Positions 1 through 8,071 of a DNA stretch of 64,000 nucleotides are shown here, piece after piece. A program made the translations under genes and the position numbers. The notes beneath the pieces are model-generated. The model did not search any database and was not told where the DNA came from. It worked only from the letters and a program-made list of their open reading frames with translations. Every line of letters begins with the position of its first letter. Position 1 is the first letter of the stretch. This DNA comes from Tunturibacter psychrotolerans (lineage in GTDB: Bacteria > Acidobacteriota > Terriglobia > Terriglobales > Acidobacteriaceae): assembly GCF_040359615.1 (NCBI RefSeq), contig NZ_CP132942.1, forward strand, positions 62,001-126,000. Direction: 5' to 3'.

Positions 1-552
1 AGCCTTGCCGATGTCAGCGGTAGCAACCAGTGAGAATTTGCGATCCAGGGGATAAAGATTAGAGAATATCTTTCCTTCTGACTGTGCGGTAGTAACGTCC
101 CATGCGTGATTTTCCATGAACCAGCCAGCTCTCAGGAATGCGTGGGCTATGGGTAGATCTCCGAGCGTCTGCTCCAGAAGATGCGAACTGGTGATAAGTC
201 CCAACCCGCTGGTCTGTTCGGCTCCAATCGAAGAAAGGTATACCGCCTTTTTGGGCAGAGCCTTTACGAGAGCCGCATGATAGGCCGCGAGAGTCTTGCG
301 CGTTTCCGGAAAGCCGGGCGCCGGCGCAAAGTTTGGCGGGACCATGAGAAACACACCGTCCGTTCCCGCGAATGCGGATGCCAGTGCGTCCGGATCGTCG
401 ACGTCAGCAATCGCAATCTCTGCTCCCCGTTCCCTCCAACGTGCGGCTTTTTCAGGATTCCGAACGATCGCGCGAATTTGTTCGCCCTGCGCCAATAAGT
501 TCTCTGCGATGGCGCCTCCAACTCTTCCACTAATACCCATGATTGCGTACAT
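1..552 (-). CDS. NmrA-like NAD(P)-binding protein (3' end outside window)
   Basis: Reading the minus strand from an ATG at 552-550 gives 184 codons open to the window edge, so the C-terminus is missing. The protein starts MYAIMGISGRVGGAIAENLL, a Rossmann glycine-rich loop (GxxGxxG-like), followed by 'AIVRNPEKA' and 'DGVFLMVPPNF', typical of the NmrA/HSCARG branch of atypical short-chain dehydrogenases. Members bind NAD(P)H and act as reductases or redox-sensing regulators; the substrate here cannot be told. A good ribosome site (AAGGAG) lies 8 bases upstream of the ATG. It is the last of three minus-strand genes (SRPBCC protein, SDR, this) divergent from a LysR regulator, which is probably their controller (inference). 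Confidence 0.85.
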   Translation of the reverse strand, partial: MYAIMGISGRVGGAIAENLLAQGEQIRAIVRNPEKAARWRERGAEIAIADVDDPDALASAFAGTDGVFLMVPPNFAPAPGFPETRKTLAAYHAALVKALPKKAVYLSSIGAEQTSGLGLITSSHLLEQTLGDLPIAHAFLRAGWFMENHAWDVTTAQSEGKIFSNLYPLDRKFSLVATADIGKA

Positions 553-619
553 TTTGTTTCTCCTTTTTATTTCTTCAGATGTTATTCGCTGATGCGAGGT
601 TGATGTTGGACAGTGTCGG

Positions 620-1393
620 TCAGGATGGAAGTTCCACTCCTGTCACACGGAAACAGAAGTTTAGTAGTCGATCCTGGAGACCGGCGTCACGCGTAGCAGG
701 ATGCGGATGCCGTTTCTCCATGTGATAGAAGTACTCACCAGACACCAAAGCAACAGGGTCATCGCTTACTGCAAGCCATACCTGGGTGCGATGCGCTTGA
801 TCCATATCGTCTGTAGCGCTTGAACCGCCCATCTTGGTGGGCACCCAACCTGGCTCCAGGGCATTTGAAAGCACGCCCGGCCACCGTCTGGCAACAGCGA
901 ATGCCAATAGCACATCATGGAGCTTCGTATCGGAGTAAGCCTGCTGTCCCAACCACGGTCGGTCCGCCCAGGTCAGGTCGTTTAAACTTGGGTCGCCGTT
1001 CTTATGCAGCATCGAACTCAGATACACAAGTCGTTTTGGTCGAGTGATCAGCGCTGTCAGGATGTATGGTGCAATCGTATTGACAGCGAGAAGATGCGAC
1101 AGGCCATCTTCAGTGACCATTCGCTTTGGCTCGCGGTAGCCGATGCCCGCGTTATGAATGACGGCATCGAAGATTCCAAGATTATTGACTTGATCGGCGA
1201 CGTATCTTGTCTGGGCAATGCTTGTGAGGTCCCCGACGACTACCGATTCTGCTGCAGGAAATTTATTTTGAGTCTCATCTGCCCGTTGTTGGCTTCTAGC
1301 GTGCAATACCACACTGTGGCCCTGTTCAACCAAAAGCTGTGCGGCGGTGAGACCTAGACCATCGGATGATCCAGTAATGAAAACACGAGCCAT
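620..1393 (-). CDS. Short-chain dehydrogenase/reductase (SDR)
   Basis: 257 residues, the usual length of a classical SDR. The N-terminal cofactor loop TGSSDGLG (about residues 7-14) follows the family pattern TGxxxGxG. An NAG motif lies near residue 86, and the active-site YxxxK is present as YSDTK. The 'EPGWVPTKMGG' segment matches the conserved PG loop after the active site. It should be a cytoplasmic NAD(P)-dependent oxidoreductase; the substrate is unknown. The start is supported by AAAGGAG 7 bases upstream. It sits between the SRPBCC-protein gene and the NmrA-like gene on the same strand, likely co-transcribed and possibly controlled by the divergent LysR protein. Confidence 0.9.
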   Translation of the reverse strand: MARVFITGSSDGLGLTAAQLLVEQGHSVVLHARSQQRADETQNKFPAAESVVVGDLTSIAQTRYVADQVNNLGIFDAVIHNAGIGYREPKRMVTEDGLSHLLAVNTIAPYILTALITRPKRLVYLSSMLHKNGDPSLNDLTWADRPWLGQQAYSDTKLHDVLLAFAVARRWPGVLSNALEPGWVPTKMGGSSATDDMDQAHRTQVWLAVSDDPVALVSGEYFYHMEKRHPHPATRDAGLQDRLLNFCFRVTGVELPS

Positions 1394-1450
1394 AAATATC
1401 TCCTTTCTGGGAACAATAAACCGAACGATTGAAGGTTCGTCGCCCTCTGA

Positions 1451-2056
1451 TTACTGTTCAGACCGCTGTTTGAGAGTTTGCAGCCACAGATCATGCCCTT
1501 CGTGCATAGCGTTGGGTTGCCTCTCGCGGAATTCGACTGCACCGGGCCCCTTCACAACTTCTTCCGTCACGATGTGGCAGCCTTCGTCCGTCTTTAATAG
1601 AAGAAACGTGTGATAGGCGTTCATTCCAGTGCCATTGCCAAACCAGCCGATGCGGCTGTTTGGAACGAACTCATGCACCAAGCTCTCAATGTGTACACCG
1701 AAGGTATCCCACGAAAGCCCCGCTCCCTCGTGGAGCTTTCCATCCGGGCTGTTTAGCACCTTAACATTGTGGGAGTTCGGGTACCATGACGGCCACACCT
1801 TAGCATCAACGATATCGGAGAAGACCTTCTCGCAGGATGCGTGAACGACAATTTCGTTGTGAGCAAACAGTTCTGCCTGCTCAGGGTGAAAGCCATCCGG
1901 CCAATGTATGTCCTTAAAACGCCGTGCTCCATCTCCGTTGAAAGTAAGAGCCGCGTTGGTTGGCTTAGAACCCGCCGTTTGCGCGCGACCCGCAGCAATG
2001 GCTCCTGTTACCAGCCCGCAAAACATTACGACTCTCCATCCATTCCAGACTGACAT
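1451..2056 (-). CDS. Secreted SRPBCC (START/polyketide-cyclase-like) domain protein
   Basis: The open frame extends to 2200, but the ATG at 2056 is preferred. It is preceded by AGGAGG with good spacing and gives a clean signal peptide (MSVWNGWRVVMFCGLVTGAI, then AAGRA-QT as probable cleavage site), for 201 residues. The mature part has SRPBCC hallmarks: 'HASCEKVFSDIVDAKVWPSW' (first strand and helix), 'LHEGAGLSW', 'SRIGWFG', and a C-terminal long helix ending in 'LWLQTLKQ'. This fold binds hydrophobic ligands. Export is unusual for the family but not rare in this kind of genome. First gene of the minus-strand set facing the LysR gene; the roughly 130-bp gap between them must hold both promoters. 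Confidence 0.75.
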   Translation of the reverse strand: MSVWNGWRVVMFCGLVTGAIAAGRAQTAGSKPTNAALTFNGDGARRFKDIHWPDGFHPEQAELFAHNEIVVHASCEKVFSDIVDAKVWPSWYPNSHNVKVLNSPDGKLHEGAGLSWDTFGVHIESLVHEFVPNSRIGWFGNGTGMNAYHTFLLLKTDEGCHIVTEEVVKGPGAVEFRERQPNAMHEGHDLWLQTLKQRSEQ

Positions 2057-2185
2057 TTCCGGTTCCTCCTGCCTTTCGATGGTCGGGAGAGCGTTTGAAT
2101 CAATGCTGCGCTTTCCGTTCTGTACGACCTGTACATCTGACTCGGCCAGCAAGGACGAAGCGCCAGAACTTTTCGCATTTTGCCT

Positions 2186-3130
2186 ATGACTAATTATCAT
2201 GAATCTATGAGATTTGATGATCGTGTCCTGAACGGACTCAATGTCCTGACTGCTGTGGTGAGGAGCGGAAACTTCGCCGTAGCCGGCAAATCGCTGGACA
2301 TGTCGCAGTCGGGAGTGAGCCGTGCGATCGCGCGTCTAGAGGCGCGCCTCGGTGTACGTCTGCTCGAACGCACCACCCGGACAGTCACCTTGAGCGAAGA
2401 GGGGCGCAGGCTCTATGAACAAATCGTTCCGCTGCTCGCTGGATTGGAAGAAGCAGCGGCCTCGGTAACAACCTCTAAAGACGCTGTTCGGGGAACCCTG
2501 CGGGTCAATATGGATCCGTTCATCTCGCAGCTTATTCTTGGGCCACAATTGAGTCGATTTTTAAAGCGGTTTCCGGCACTCAAACTCGAACTGATTACAC
2601 GTGACCGGTTGGGCGATTTGGTCGCAGAAGGCTTCGACCTTGCCATCCGTTTCGGCGAGCCCCGTCCATCGGCACTTGTCGCGCGAAAACTCCTCGACAC
2701 ACGAGTTATCACGGTCGCATCGCCAATTTATCTGAAAAGAACGGGTCGCCCAAAGCATCCCTCCGAGCTTGAGGAAGGCGATCATCGTCTGATTGATTTT
2801 CGCGACCCTGAAACCGGGCGCGCCTACGAATGGGCCTTTCGGCAAGGCCGTAAGGAAATTGAGATCAGCTCGAACGCACAGTTGTTGCTCAGCGATGTTG
2901 CGACCATTCACGCGGTCTGCCTCGCCGGTTACGGTATTGCACAGCTGCTGGAACTTGGAATCGAATCGCTGATCGAGAGCGGACGCTTAGAGGTGGTCTT
3001 TCCTGATTGGCTCGATGAGCGATTTCCTCTCTATGCGCTACATCCCTCTCGTAATTATCTTCCGCCAAAGACGCGCGCGTTTCTTGACTTTGTCATCGCG
3101 ACGGTAAAATCATCTACCTCAATTGCCTAA
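2186..3130 (+). CDS. LysR-family transcriptional regulator
   Basis: About 314 residues, the family norm. The N-terminal winged helix-turn-helix is clear: 'LTAVVRSGNFAVAGKSLDMS' then 'QSGVSRAIARLEARLGVRLL' and 'ERTTRTVTLSEEGRRLYEQI'. The remainder is a periplasmic-binding-protein-like effector domain (LysR_substrate) with 'GTLRVNMDPF' starting the first strand. Several starts are possible: TTG 2180, ATG 2186, ATG 2207. None has a strong ribosome site; 2207 would still leave the HTH intact. Divergent from the SRPBCC/SDR/NmrA genes, the standard arrangement for a LysR protein regulating its neighbours. The effector is unknown. Confidence 0.92.
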   Translation: MTNYHESMRFDDRVLNGLNVLTAVVRSGNFAVAGKSLDMSQSGVSRAIARLEARLGVRLLERTTRTVTLSEEGRRLYEQIVPLLAGLEEAAASVTTSKDAVRGTLRVNMDPFISQLILGPQLSRFLKRFPALKLELITRDRLGDLVAEGFDLAIRFGEPRPSALVARKLLDTRVITVASPIYLKRTGRPKHPSELEEGDHRLIDFRDPETGRAYEWAFRQGRKEIEISSNAQLLLSDVATIHAVCLAGYGIAQLLELGIESLIESGRLEVVFPDWLDERFPLYALHPSRNYLPPKTRAFLDFVIATVKSSTSIA

Positions 3131-3147
3131 CCACTCATCGGTTTTGC

Positions 3148-3411
3148 TTAGTTTTTTGGGGTCAGGTTTTCGCGATCAGCACACCTGTTTGTCATGGCTT
3201 CCAAGCCGCTCGCCAGTACCACCTCTGTCGAAGGCGTACGATCGTCGCGCATTAACGATCGCGCACGCTCAATGCGCTGATGAAGCAGATATTGATACGG
3301 CGTCTTGCCTGTGCTCTGGCGGAAGCTGCGAAGATGAGACGTACTGATCTTCGCCTCCTGCGCCAAATCACCGTTGCAAATCTCTTGCAAGAATACTCGG
3401 CATGTAGGTTG
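3148..3411 (-). pseudogene. AraC-family regulator remnant (C-terminal HTH only)
   Basis: The minus frame holds a recognisable AraC HTH: 'LAQEAKISTSHLRSFRQSTG' followed by 'KTPYQYLLHQRIERARSLM'. It is closed upstream by a stop at 3412-3414, so the ligand-binding half and part of the first HTH are gone. The second HTH helix region degrades after 'STEVVLASGLEAM'. Reading it as a gene would give about 80 residues with no proper N-terminus. Most likely a decayed regulator left between the LysR gene and the encapsulin operon; a short functional DNA-binding protein is less likely. Confidence 0.6.
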
Positions 3412-3441
3412 TCACCCCACATGTCCTCCGTCACGCCACGA

Positions 3442-5598
3442 TCAGGAGATCGACGTTCGTCCCAGGCGCAAATTCCAAACTGCACTCACAAGTTTGTCGA
3501 TGTCTTCATGAGTGTTATATAGAGCCAGCGAGGCACGAACAGTACTCTCCAGCCCGAAGCGACGAAGAATGGGTTGTGCGCAATGGTGGCCAGAGCGGAC
3601 AGCAATTCCGTTCTTGTTGAGGTAATCACCGACTTCCTCGGTACGGAAGCCATCGAGCACAAACGACAGCACACCAGCTTTTTCTTTCGCTGTTCCGATG
3701 ATGTGCAGTCCAGGAATGCGAACGAGTTCGCTCGTAGCTTTCACGAGCAGTTCATGCTCGTGCCGCGAGATGTTGTGCATGCCTACCCTATCCAGATAGT
3801 CGATAGCAGCCCCGAGCCCGACCGCGTCGGCAATGTTTCCGGTGCCTGCCTCGAAGCGCTGCGGCGGTTCCTGGTAGAGGGTTTTTTCGAAGGTCACGTC
3901 CTGAATCATGTTTCCACCACCCTGCCAGGGTGGCATGTATTCGAGAACTTCGGGCTTGCCGTATACCACTCCGATACCGGTTGGGCCGAAGACCTTGTGC
4001 CCGGAGAATACGAAGAAATCGCAGTCCAGGGCCTGTACATCCACGCGCATGTGGGAGACCGACTGCGCTCCATCAAGTAGAACGGTCGCGCCATAACGGT
4101 GGGCGATTTCAATCATTTTGTCCGCCGGCGTGACTACGCCTAATGCGTTCGAGACCTGCGTGATGGAGACGAGACGAGTCTTTGGTCCGAGCAGCTTTTC
4201 GTACTCATCGAGCAGCACCTGTCCACTGTCATCGACGGGTGCGACTCGAAGTTTGGCCCCTTTTTCTGAACAAAGCATCTGCCACGGAACGATGTTCGCG
4301 TGGTGTTCGAGCCAGGTGATGACGATCTCATCGTCTTTCTGGATATTGCGCCGTCCCCAACTCTGAGCGATAAGGTTGATGCCCTCAGTTGCTCCGCGTA
4401 CAAAGATGATCTCGCGTGTTGAAGATGCGTTGACGAAACGCCGAACCTTCTCGCGTGCGGATTCATAAGCATCTGTTGCTCGAGCCGCAAGTTCGTGTGC
4501 AGCACGGTGAACATTGGAGTTTTCGTGTTCGTAAAAATACTTCAGCCGATCAATGACGCTCTGCGGTTTTTGCGTAGTGGCGGCGTTGTCGAGCCACACC
4601 AGAGGTCTCCCGTTCACTCGTTCGCGAAGAATAGGGAAGTCACGCTTGATGGCCTCTGCGTCGAAAGGGTAGGAGGAGAGATTCAGATTGCGTGGAACGT
4701 CCGGCTCTATGCCGATGGGTTCGAGGTTGGCGGTGGGCTCAACGAAATACAGATTGCGGTTGCCTTCAAGAAACCCAAATGAATCGTATTCTGCCAAATC
4801 GGTGAGTTCGGGCGATCTACTGAACTCGTGAGGCAGCTCGAGATAGGACAGTGAAGGATTCCCGAATAGAGCGGTCTCGGGCGCGGCGGGCACCGGGCCG
4901 GGGACTGTTGGAGGGTACGAGAATAGAGGGCGCAACTCTTCAAGAAACGAAAACGTAGGGACAGGAGACACGTCACCAATGCTTGGAGCACTAGGTAGCC
5001 CGCTTGCAGGAGGTTGCGATGGCGGGATCGCTTGTGCGAAGAAGTCACGGTTGAAATCGGTAGGTAGCGCACTTGCCGAAGCGGTTTGCGGGACGAACGC
5101 TGAGACTGGACTCACCCTGGGGTTTGGCCCATCCGGTAGAGTGTTCCGATCTCTGAAAATAGGGCGGGCGTCCTGAAGAAACGAGAACGATGGAACCTCT
5201 GCAGCAAAATTGGAGACGGCGGTTCCAACCACTCCCGGTACAGCCGGAGGCGTTACTTGCGCAGGCGCTGTCACCGGAGAAAAGGAGGCTGGGCCGATGC
5301 TCGCAGGGAGCCCCGAGAAGTGCCGGTCCGATGGAAGCGATATCTCCGAAGGAGAGGCTGGCACTGTCGCAGGAACTGACACTAACGCAGGATCCGTTGA
5401 AACTGCATGGGCAGGCAGCGGATTCGATGGCACATCCAGTGAGTCGGGAAGCGCGGTAAAAAAATCGTTTGCCATACGGGCCAGAGCTACAGGGTCCAGT
5501 ACGTCCCCTGACAGCGCCCCGGAGGGGAGATGAGCTGTCGCCGCTCGTGGGTCTGTGTCAGGGGCTACGAAAAGTTGGGCCGGATCACTTGTACTCAT
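3442..5598 (-). CDS. Encapsulin-cargo cysteine desulfurase (SufS/CsdA type with N-terminal targeting extension)
   Basis: 718 residues from the ATG at 5598. The C-terminal ~410 residues are a group II cysteine desulfurase: 'YLDNAATTQKP'-type start (here VWLDNAATTQKP), PLP lysine K535 in FSGHKVFGPTG, catalytic Cys673 in RSGHHCAQP. It removes sulfur from cysteine as a protein persulfide. Residues 1-305 are Pro/Ser/Ala-rich and probably disordered, about 300 residues longer than SufS. They carry motifs known from family 2A encapsulin cargo: LARMANDFFTALP (39-51) and three F-x-F-L-x3-R-x-(I/L)-(F/Y) copies (138-148, 216-226, 274-284). The start overlaps the shell gene's stop by 14 bp, implying translational coupling; an upstream ATG at 5640 is less likely. 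Function: cargo loaded into the SrpI-type shell, making a sulfur-handling compartment. Confidence 0.93.
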   Translation of the reverse strand: MSTSDPAQLFVAPDTDPRAATAHLPSGALSGDVLDPVALARMANDFFTALPDSLDVPSNPLPAHAVSTDPALVSVPATVPASPSEISLPSDRHFSGLPASIGPASFSPVTAPAQVTPPAVPGVVGTAVSNFAAEVPSFSFLQDARPIFRDRNTLPDGPNPRVSPVSAFVPQTASASALPTDFNRDFFAQAIPPSQPPASGLPSAPSIGDVSPVPTFSFLEELRPLFSYPPTVPGPVPAAPETALFGNPSLSYLELPHEFSRSPELTDLAEYDSFGFLEGNRNLYFVEPTANLEPIGIEPDVPRNLNLSSYPFDAEAIKRDFPILRERVNGRPLVWLDNAATTQKPQSVIDRLKYFYEHENSNVHRAAHELAARATDAYESAREKVRRFVNASSTREIIFVRGATEGINLIAQSWGRRNIQKDDEIVITWLEHHANIVPWQMLCSEKGAKLRVAPVDDSGQVLLDEYEKLLGPKTRLVSITQVSNALGVVTPADKMIEIAHRYGATVLLDGAQSVSHMRVDVQALDCDFFVFSGHKVFGPTGIGVVYGKPEVLEYMPPWQGGGNMIQDVTFEKTLYQEPPQRFEAGTGNIADAVGLGAAIDYLDRVGMHNISRHEHELLVKATSELVRIPGLHIIGTAKEKAGVLSFVLDGFRTEEVGDYLNKNGIAVRSGHHCAQPILRRFGLESTVRASLALYNTHEDIDKLVSAVWNLRLGRTSIS

Positions 5599-6505
5599 GG
5601 TAGTTTCCGACTTCGACGTTCTCGAGTGTCGCGATCGCATCGTCGGTCAAGACAGAAGCTGCACAATAGAGAGAAATCAGATAGGAAGCAAGCCCGCGGT
5701 TGTCGATTCCTGTAAAGCGCACAGAAAGGCCAGGGCTCTGCTCTCCGGTCAGACCGGGCTGAAAGAGACCGATGACGCCTTGCTTGCGCTCTCCCACACG
5801 GACTAGGAGGATCTTCGACTTCGGCACCTTGCCAGTAACGTGGATCTTGTCCGTGGGAATCAGGGGAAGACCGCGCCAAGTGAGGAAGGGACTGCCGAAG
5901 AGAGTTACGGTGGGCGGTGGAACGCCGCGCCGCGTGCATTCACGGCCGAAGGCTGCAATCGAGCGCGGATGCGCGAGGAAGAAGGACGGTTCTTTCCACA
6001 CCTTCGTCAACAATTCATCCAGATCATCCGGCGTAGGAGACCCTTTGCGGGTCGAGATCTTCTGAGAATCGGGCACGTTGTTGAGCAACCCGTAGTCAGC
6101 ATTGTTCAGGAGTTCATTCTCCTGCCGCTCCTTCACCCCTTCAATAGTGACTCGTAACTGTTCCCGGACCTGATCGTAAGGATTGCTGAAGAGGTCGCTG
6201 ACGCGGGTTTGAACATTGATCAGGGCGTTGATGCTGCTCAGGCGATACTCGCGCGGCGCGGTTTCGTATTCAGCATAGGTCTGAGGAATCTCAGACTCAT
6301 CCACATGGCCGCAAAGCACCTCAATGGGCTTTTCTTCGACGACACGGTTCCGTCGAAAGATACCCGCCTCCAGCGGCTTCCAGTCCAACAACCGGACAAG
6401 CCACCTTGGCGTGACCGCCCCATAAATGGGGGCTGTTTTTGTCACATTGGCTAATTGGTAGGCTGATTGTTCGCCGAGAGATGTACGGGTAGTCGCTTCT
6501 GCCAC
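5585..6505 (-). CDS. srpI: Family 2A encapsulin shell protein (SrpI-like)
   Basis: 306 residues with a GTG start preceded by AAAGGAG 7 bases upstream. The sequence strongly resembles the cyanobacterial SrpI shell: 'QLANVTKTAPIYGAVTPRWL', 'PREYRLSSINALINVQTRVS', 'NPYDQVREQLRVTIEGVKER', 'TRKGSPTPDDLDELL', 'FFLAHPRSIAAFGRECTRRG', 'GSPFLTWRGLPLIPTDK' and the C-terminal 'VGNYHEYK'. These are HK97-fold proteins that self-assemble into a T=1 icosahedral nanocompartment. The next gene encodes the cysteine desulfurase cargo, the defining partner of this family, and a rhodanese lies upstream. It lacks the cyclic-nucleotide-binding insertion of family 2B shells. It can be mistaken for a phage capsid, but no phage genes are nearby. 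Confidence 0.95.
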   Translation of the reverse strand: MAEATTRTSLGEQSAYQLANVTKTAPIYGAVTPRWLVRLLDWKPLEAGIFRRNRVVEEKPIEVLCGHVDESEIPQTYAEYETAPREYRLSSINALINVQTRVSDLFSNPYDQVREQLRVTIEGVKERQENELLNNADYGLLNNVPDSQKISTRKGSPTPDDLDELLTKVWKEPSFFLAHPRSIAAFGRECTRRGVPPPTVTLFGSPFLTWRGLPLIPTDKIHVTGKVPKSKILLVRVGERKQGVIGLFQPGLTGEQSPGLSVRFTGIDNRGLASYLISLYCAASVLTDDAIATLENVEVGNYHEYK

Positions 6506-6634
6506 AGGAAGGCTCCTTTATGCAACGCTTTCACATCGCCCAGAGATTTTACCTGAGACAGGGGGGAAAGGAAATCGCACGTGCATCATCACCAGGCAAG
6601 TCCGACTCAGCCTAGTGGATGTCAAAACACGTCT

Positions 6635-6955
6635 CTAATATTTGCGGACTTTATGATCGACCTTATCCGACCAGGCGTGGATTCCACCCCGCAAATTTGA
6701 AACTTTGCTGAAGCCATGCTGCTGGAGGTATTCGACCGCCTTCACACCGCGTGGTCCCATCTTGCAAACGGCAATAATCTCCTCGCCCGCATTCAACTCG
6801 TTCAAACGCTTCGAAAGCTGCGCCAAAGGAATCAGGTGGCCTCCGATGTTGGATATCTCATATTCGTACTCATCGCGCACATCCAGCAGGAACAGATTTT
6901 CGCCCTGATCGAGACGTTGCTTTAGTTCTTCAGCTTGAATCTCTGGAACGCTCAC
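6635..6955 (-). CDS. Single-domain rhodanese (sulfurtransferase)
   Basis: 106 residues, the length of GlpE/PspE-type single-domain rhodaneses. It has the CH2A motif 'LFLLDVRDEYEY', the active-site loop C64-KMGPRG that would carry the persulfide, and the closing motif 'NLRGGIHAWSDKVD'. GTG start with TAAGGAG 8-12 bases upstream. It is the first gene of the encapsulin set, 129 bp ahead of the shell gene. Rhodanese is an established neighbour of family 2A encapsulins, where it is thought to move sulfur to or from the compartment. No targeting motif like those in the desulfurase is visible, so it probably stays in the cytoplasm. Confidence 0.92.
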   Translation of the reverse strand: MSVPEIQAEELKQRLDQGENLFLLDVRDEYEYEISNIGGHLIPLAQLSKRLNELNAGEEIIAVCKMGPRGVKAVEYLQQHGFSKVSNLRGGIHAWSDKVDHKVRKY

Positions 6956-6982
6956 TCTGATTTCTCCTTATTGATTGGCCCC

Positions 6983-7022
6983 AAAAACAAAACCCACCTG
7001 CCAGCGGTCTCTGGCGGTGGGT
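6983..7022 (-). terminator. Rho-independent terminator or attenuator ahead of the rhodanese gene
   Basis: On the minus strand a strong stem (CCCACC-GCCAG pairing with CTGGC-A-GGTGGG, one bulged base, 6-base loop) is followed directly by TTTTGTTTTT. It lies only about 28 bases before the rhodanese start codon and right next to its ribosome site. It may end transcription of the frameshifted frame at 7044-7539, or act as a leader attenuator for the encapsulin operon. Confidence 0.75.
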
Positions 7023-7043
7023 CATATTGAAGTCTTTGCGAAA

Positions 7044-7539
7044 CTAAACTCTATTTAGCTCTGCAATCGCTTCATGCCAGAAGACAGGGGAATACCGCAC
7101 ATACAGGCGGTACAACATCCGGTCATCTGGCCAGCGAAGTTCATAGAGAAAGTCTAGCATAGTCCAAATCCCGACGGAAGGGACTGCGGTACTCGCCAAG
7201 ACCGATTCCGAAGCAGCTGCCGTTCGCAGATTTATGCTCAATTTCGCAATCTGCCCCAATGGCTGTGATCCCGCGCTTCCTCGACACTCAATAAACTCGA
7301 ACGCTCCGTCCGTTCTGCTTCGCTTCTACGTCGATCCTGTCGACTGTCCCACTGCTGGGTTTGATGAGGAGCAAGGATGTGAGGCAAAATACGCGGTTGC
7401 TTTCGATAGGAATGTCCTCATTGGCTATCGCAATGCTCTGACCTTTCAGGTCGTCGTCAGCTGGATTGCTGAACACAAATCGGAGGTCTGCTTCAGACCA
7501 TGCATAACAACGATGCAGCGGAATTTGTTTTGGGTACAT
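7044..7539 (-). pseudogene. Possible frameshifted hypothetical gene
   Basis: Two minus-strand frames abut. One (7539-7288) starts MYPKQIPLHRCYAWSEADLR and ends just after 'DVEAKQNGRS'. The other (open from about 7310 to 7044) reads on through 'FEFIECRGSAGSQ', 'MLDFLYELRWPDDRMLYRLY' and 'FWHEAIAELNRV'. Joining them by one frameshift near 7290-7310 gives about 165 residues. I do not recognise the family. The strong terminator just downstream on the same strand is the main support that this is, or was, a transcribed gene. An overlapping plus-strand frame (7234-7674) is no more convincing. Confidence 0.3.
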
Positions 7540-8071
7540 CTTCCAGATTTTCCCGGAGCGGATGCCGCCGTGAGATTGTCGTTTCGACAGTTAGCCTCCA
7601 ACGTGGTCACCTGTCGCGTGAAGTTGTTGGTTAGGTCGTTGGGCCGCGCTTTCAAGTGGCCTCTCTCGAAATAAATCGCTCAAATAACTATTGGCCTCTC
7701 CCCACATTTAGATATGTGATATCTTGTTTGCAATGCGACGACGTTTCCTGGAACGACCGCTTGAGATGTCCGGCACATCCTTATGTGCCGGTACTCGCTG
7801 TTGTTGTTGTCGCGCATAAGACCCCTGCCCAACTGACTTAATCCTATCGAACCGCATCCCCACCACTTAGCCGTAATAGCTGAGCAGCGCATGAGTTGCA
7901 CGTGGGATGCGCAGAGTTCGTAAGGCTATGAGGATTTTCTTCTCTTTGGCCTCGTTATCTAAAGACCGCTGCCTAGGCGCACCAAATTCCTAAGAAGTAC
8001 TTCGGCATTCGAAAAAAATGCTTCGACGCCAGCGCGTCTTCTTCCAAATTTGCATGACAGTGAGGACCGAT
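7540..8071. other. Intergenic leader of the TonB receptor gene, with one hairpin
   Basis: No convincing gene. A perfect 9-bp inverted repeat with a 4-base loop (CCGGCACAT / ATGTGCCGG, 7770-7791) stands out. It is followed by a TG-rich stretch rather than a T-run, so it is a hairpin of unknown role. The rest must contain the promoter of the receptor gene. Confidence 0.5.

Noticed and set aside
5585..6505. Encapsulin gene as a prophage major capsid protein
   Set aside because: No portal, terminase, protease or tail genes nearby. The sequence and the desulfurase and rhodanese neighbours fit SrpI-type encapsulin.
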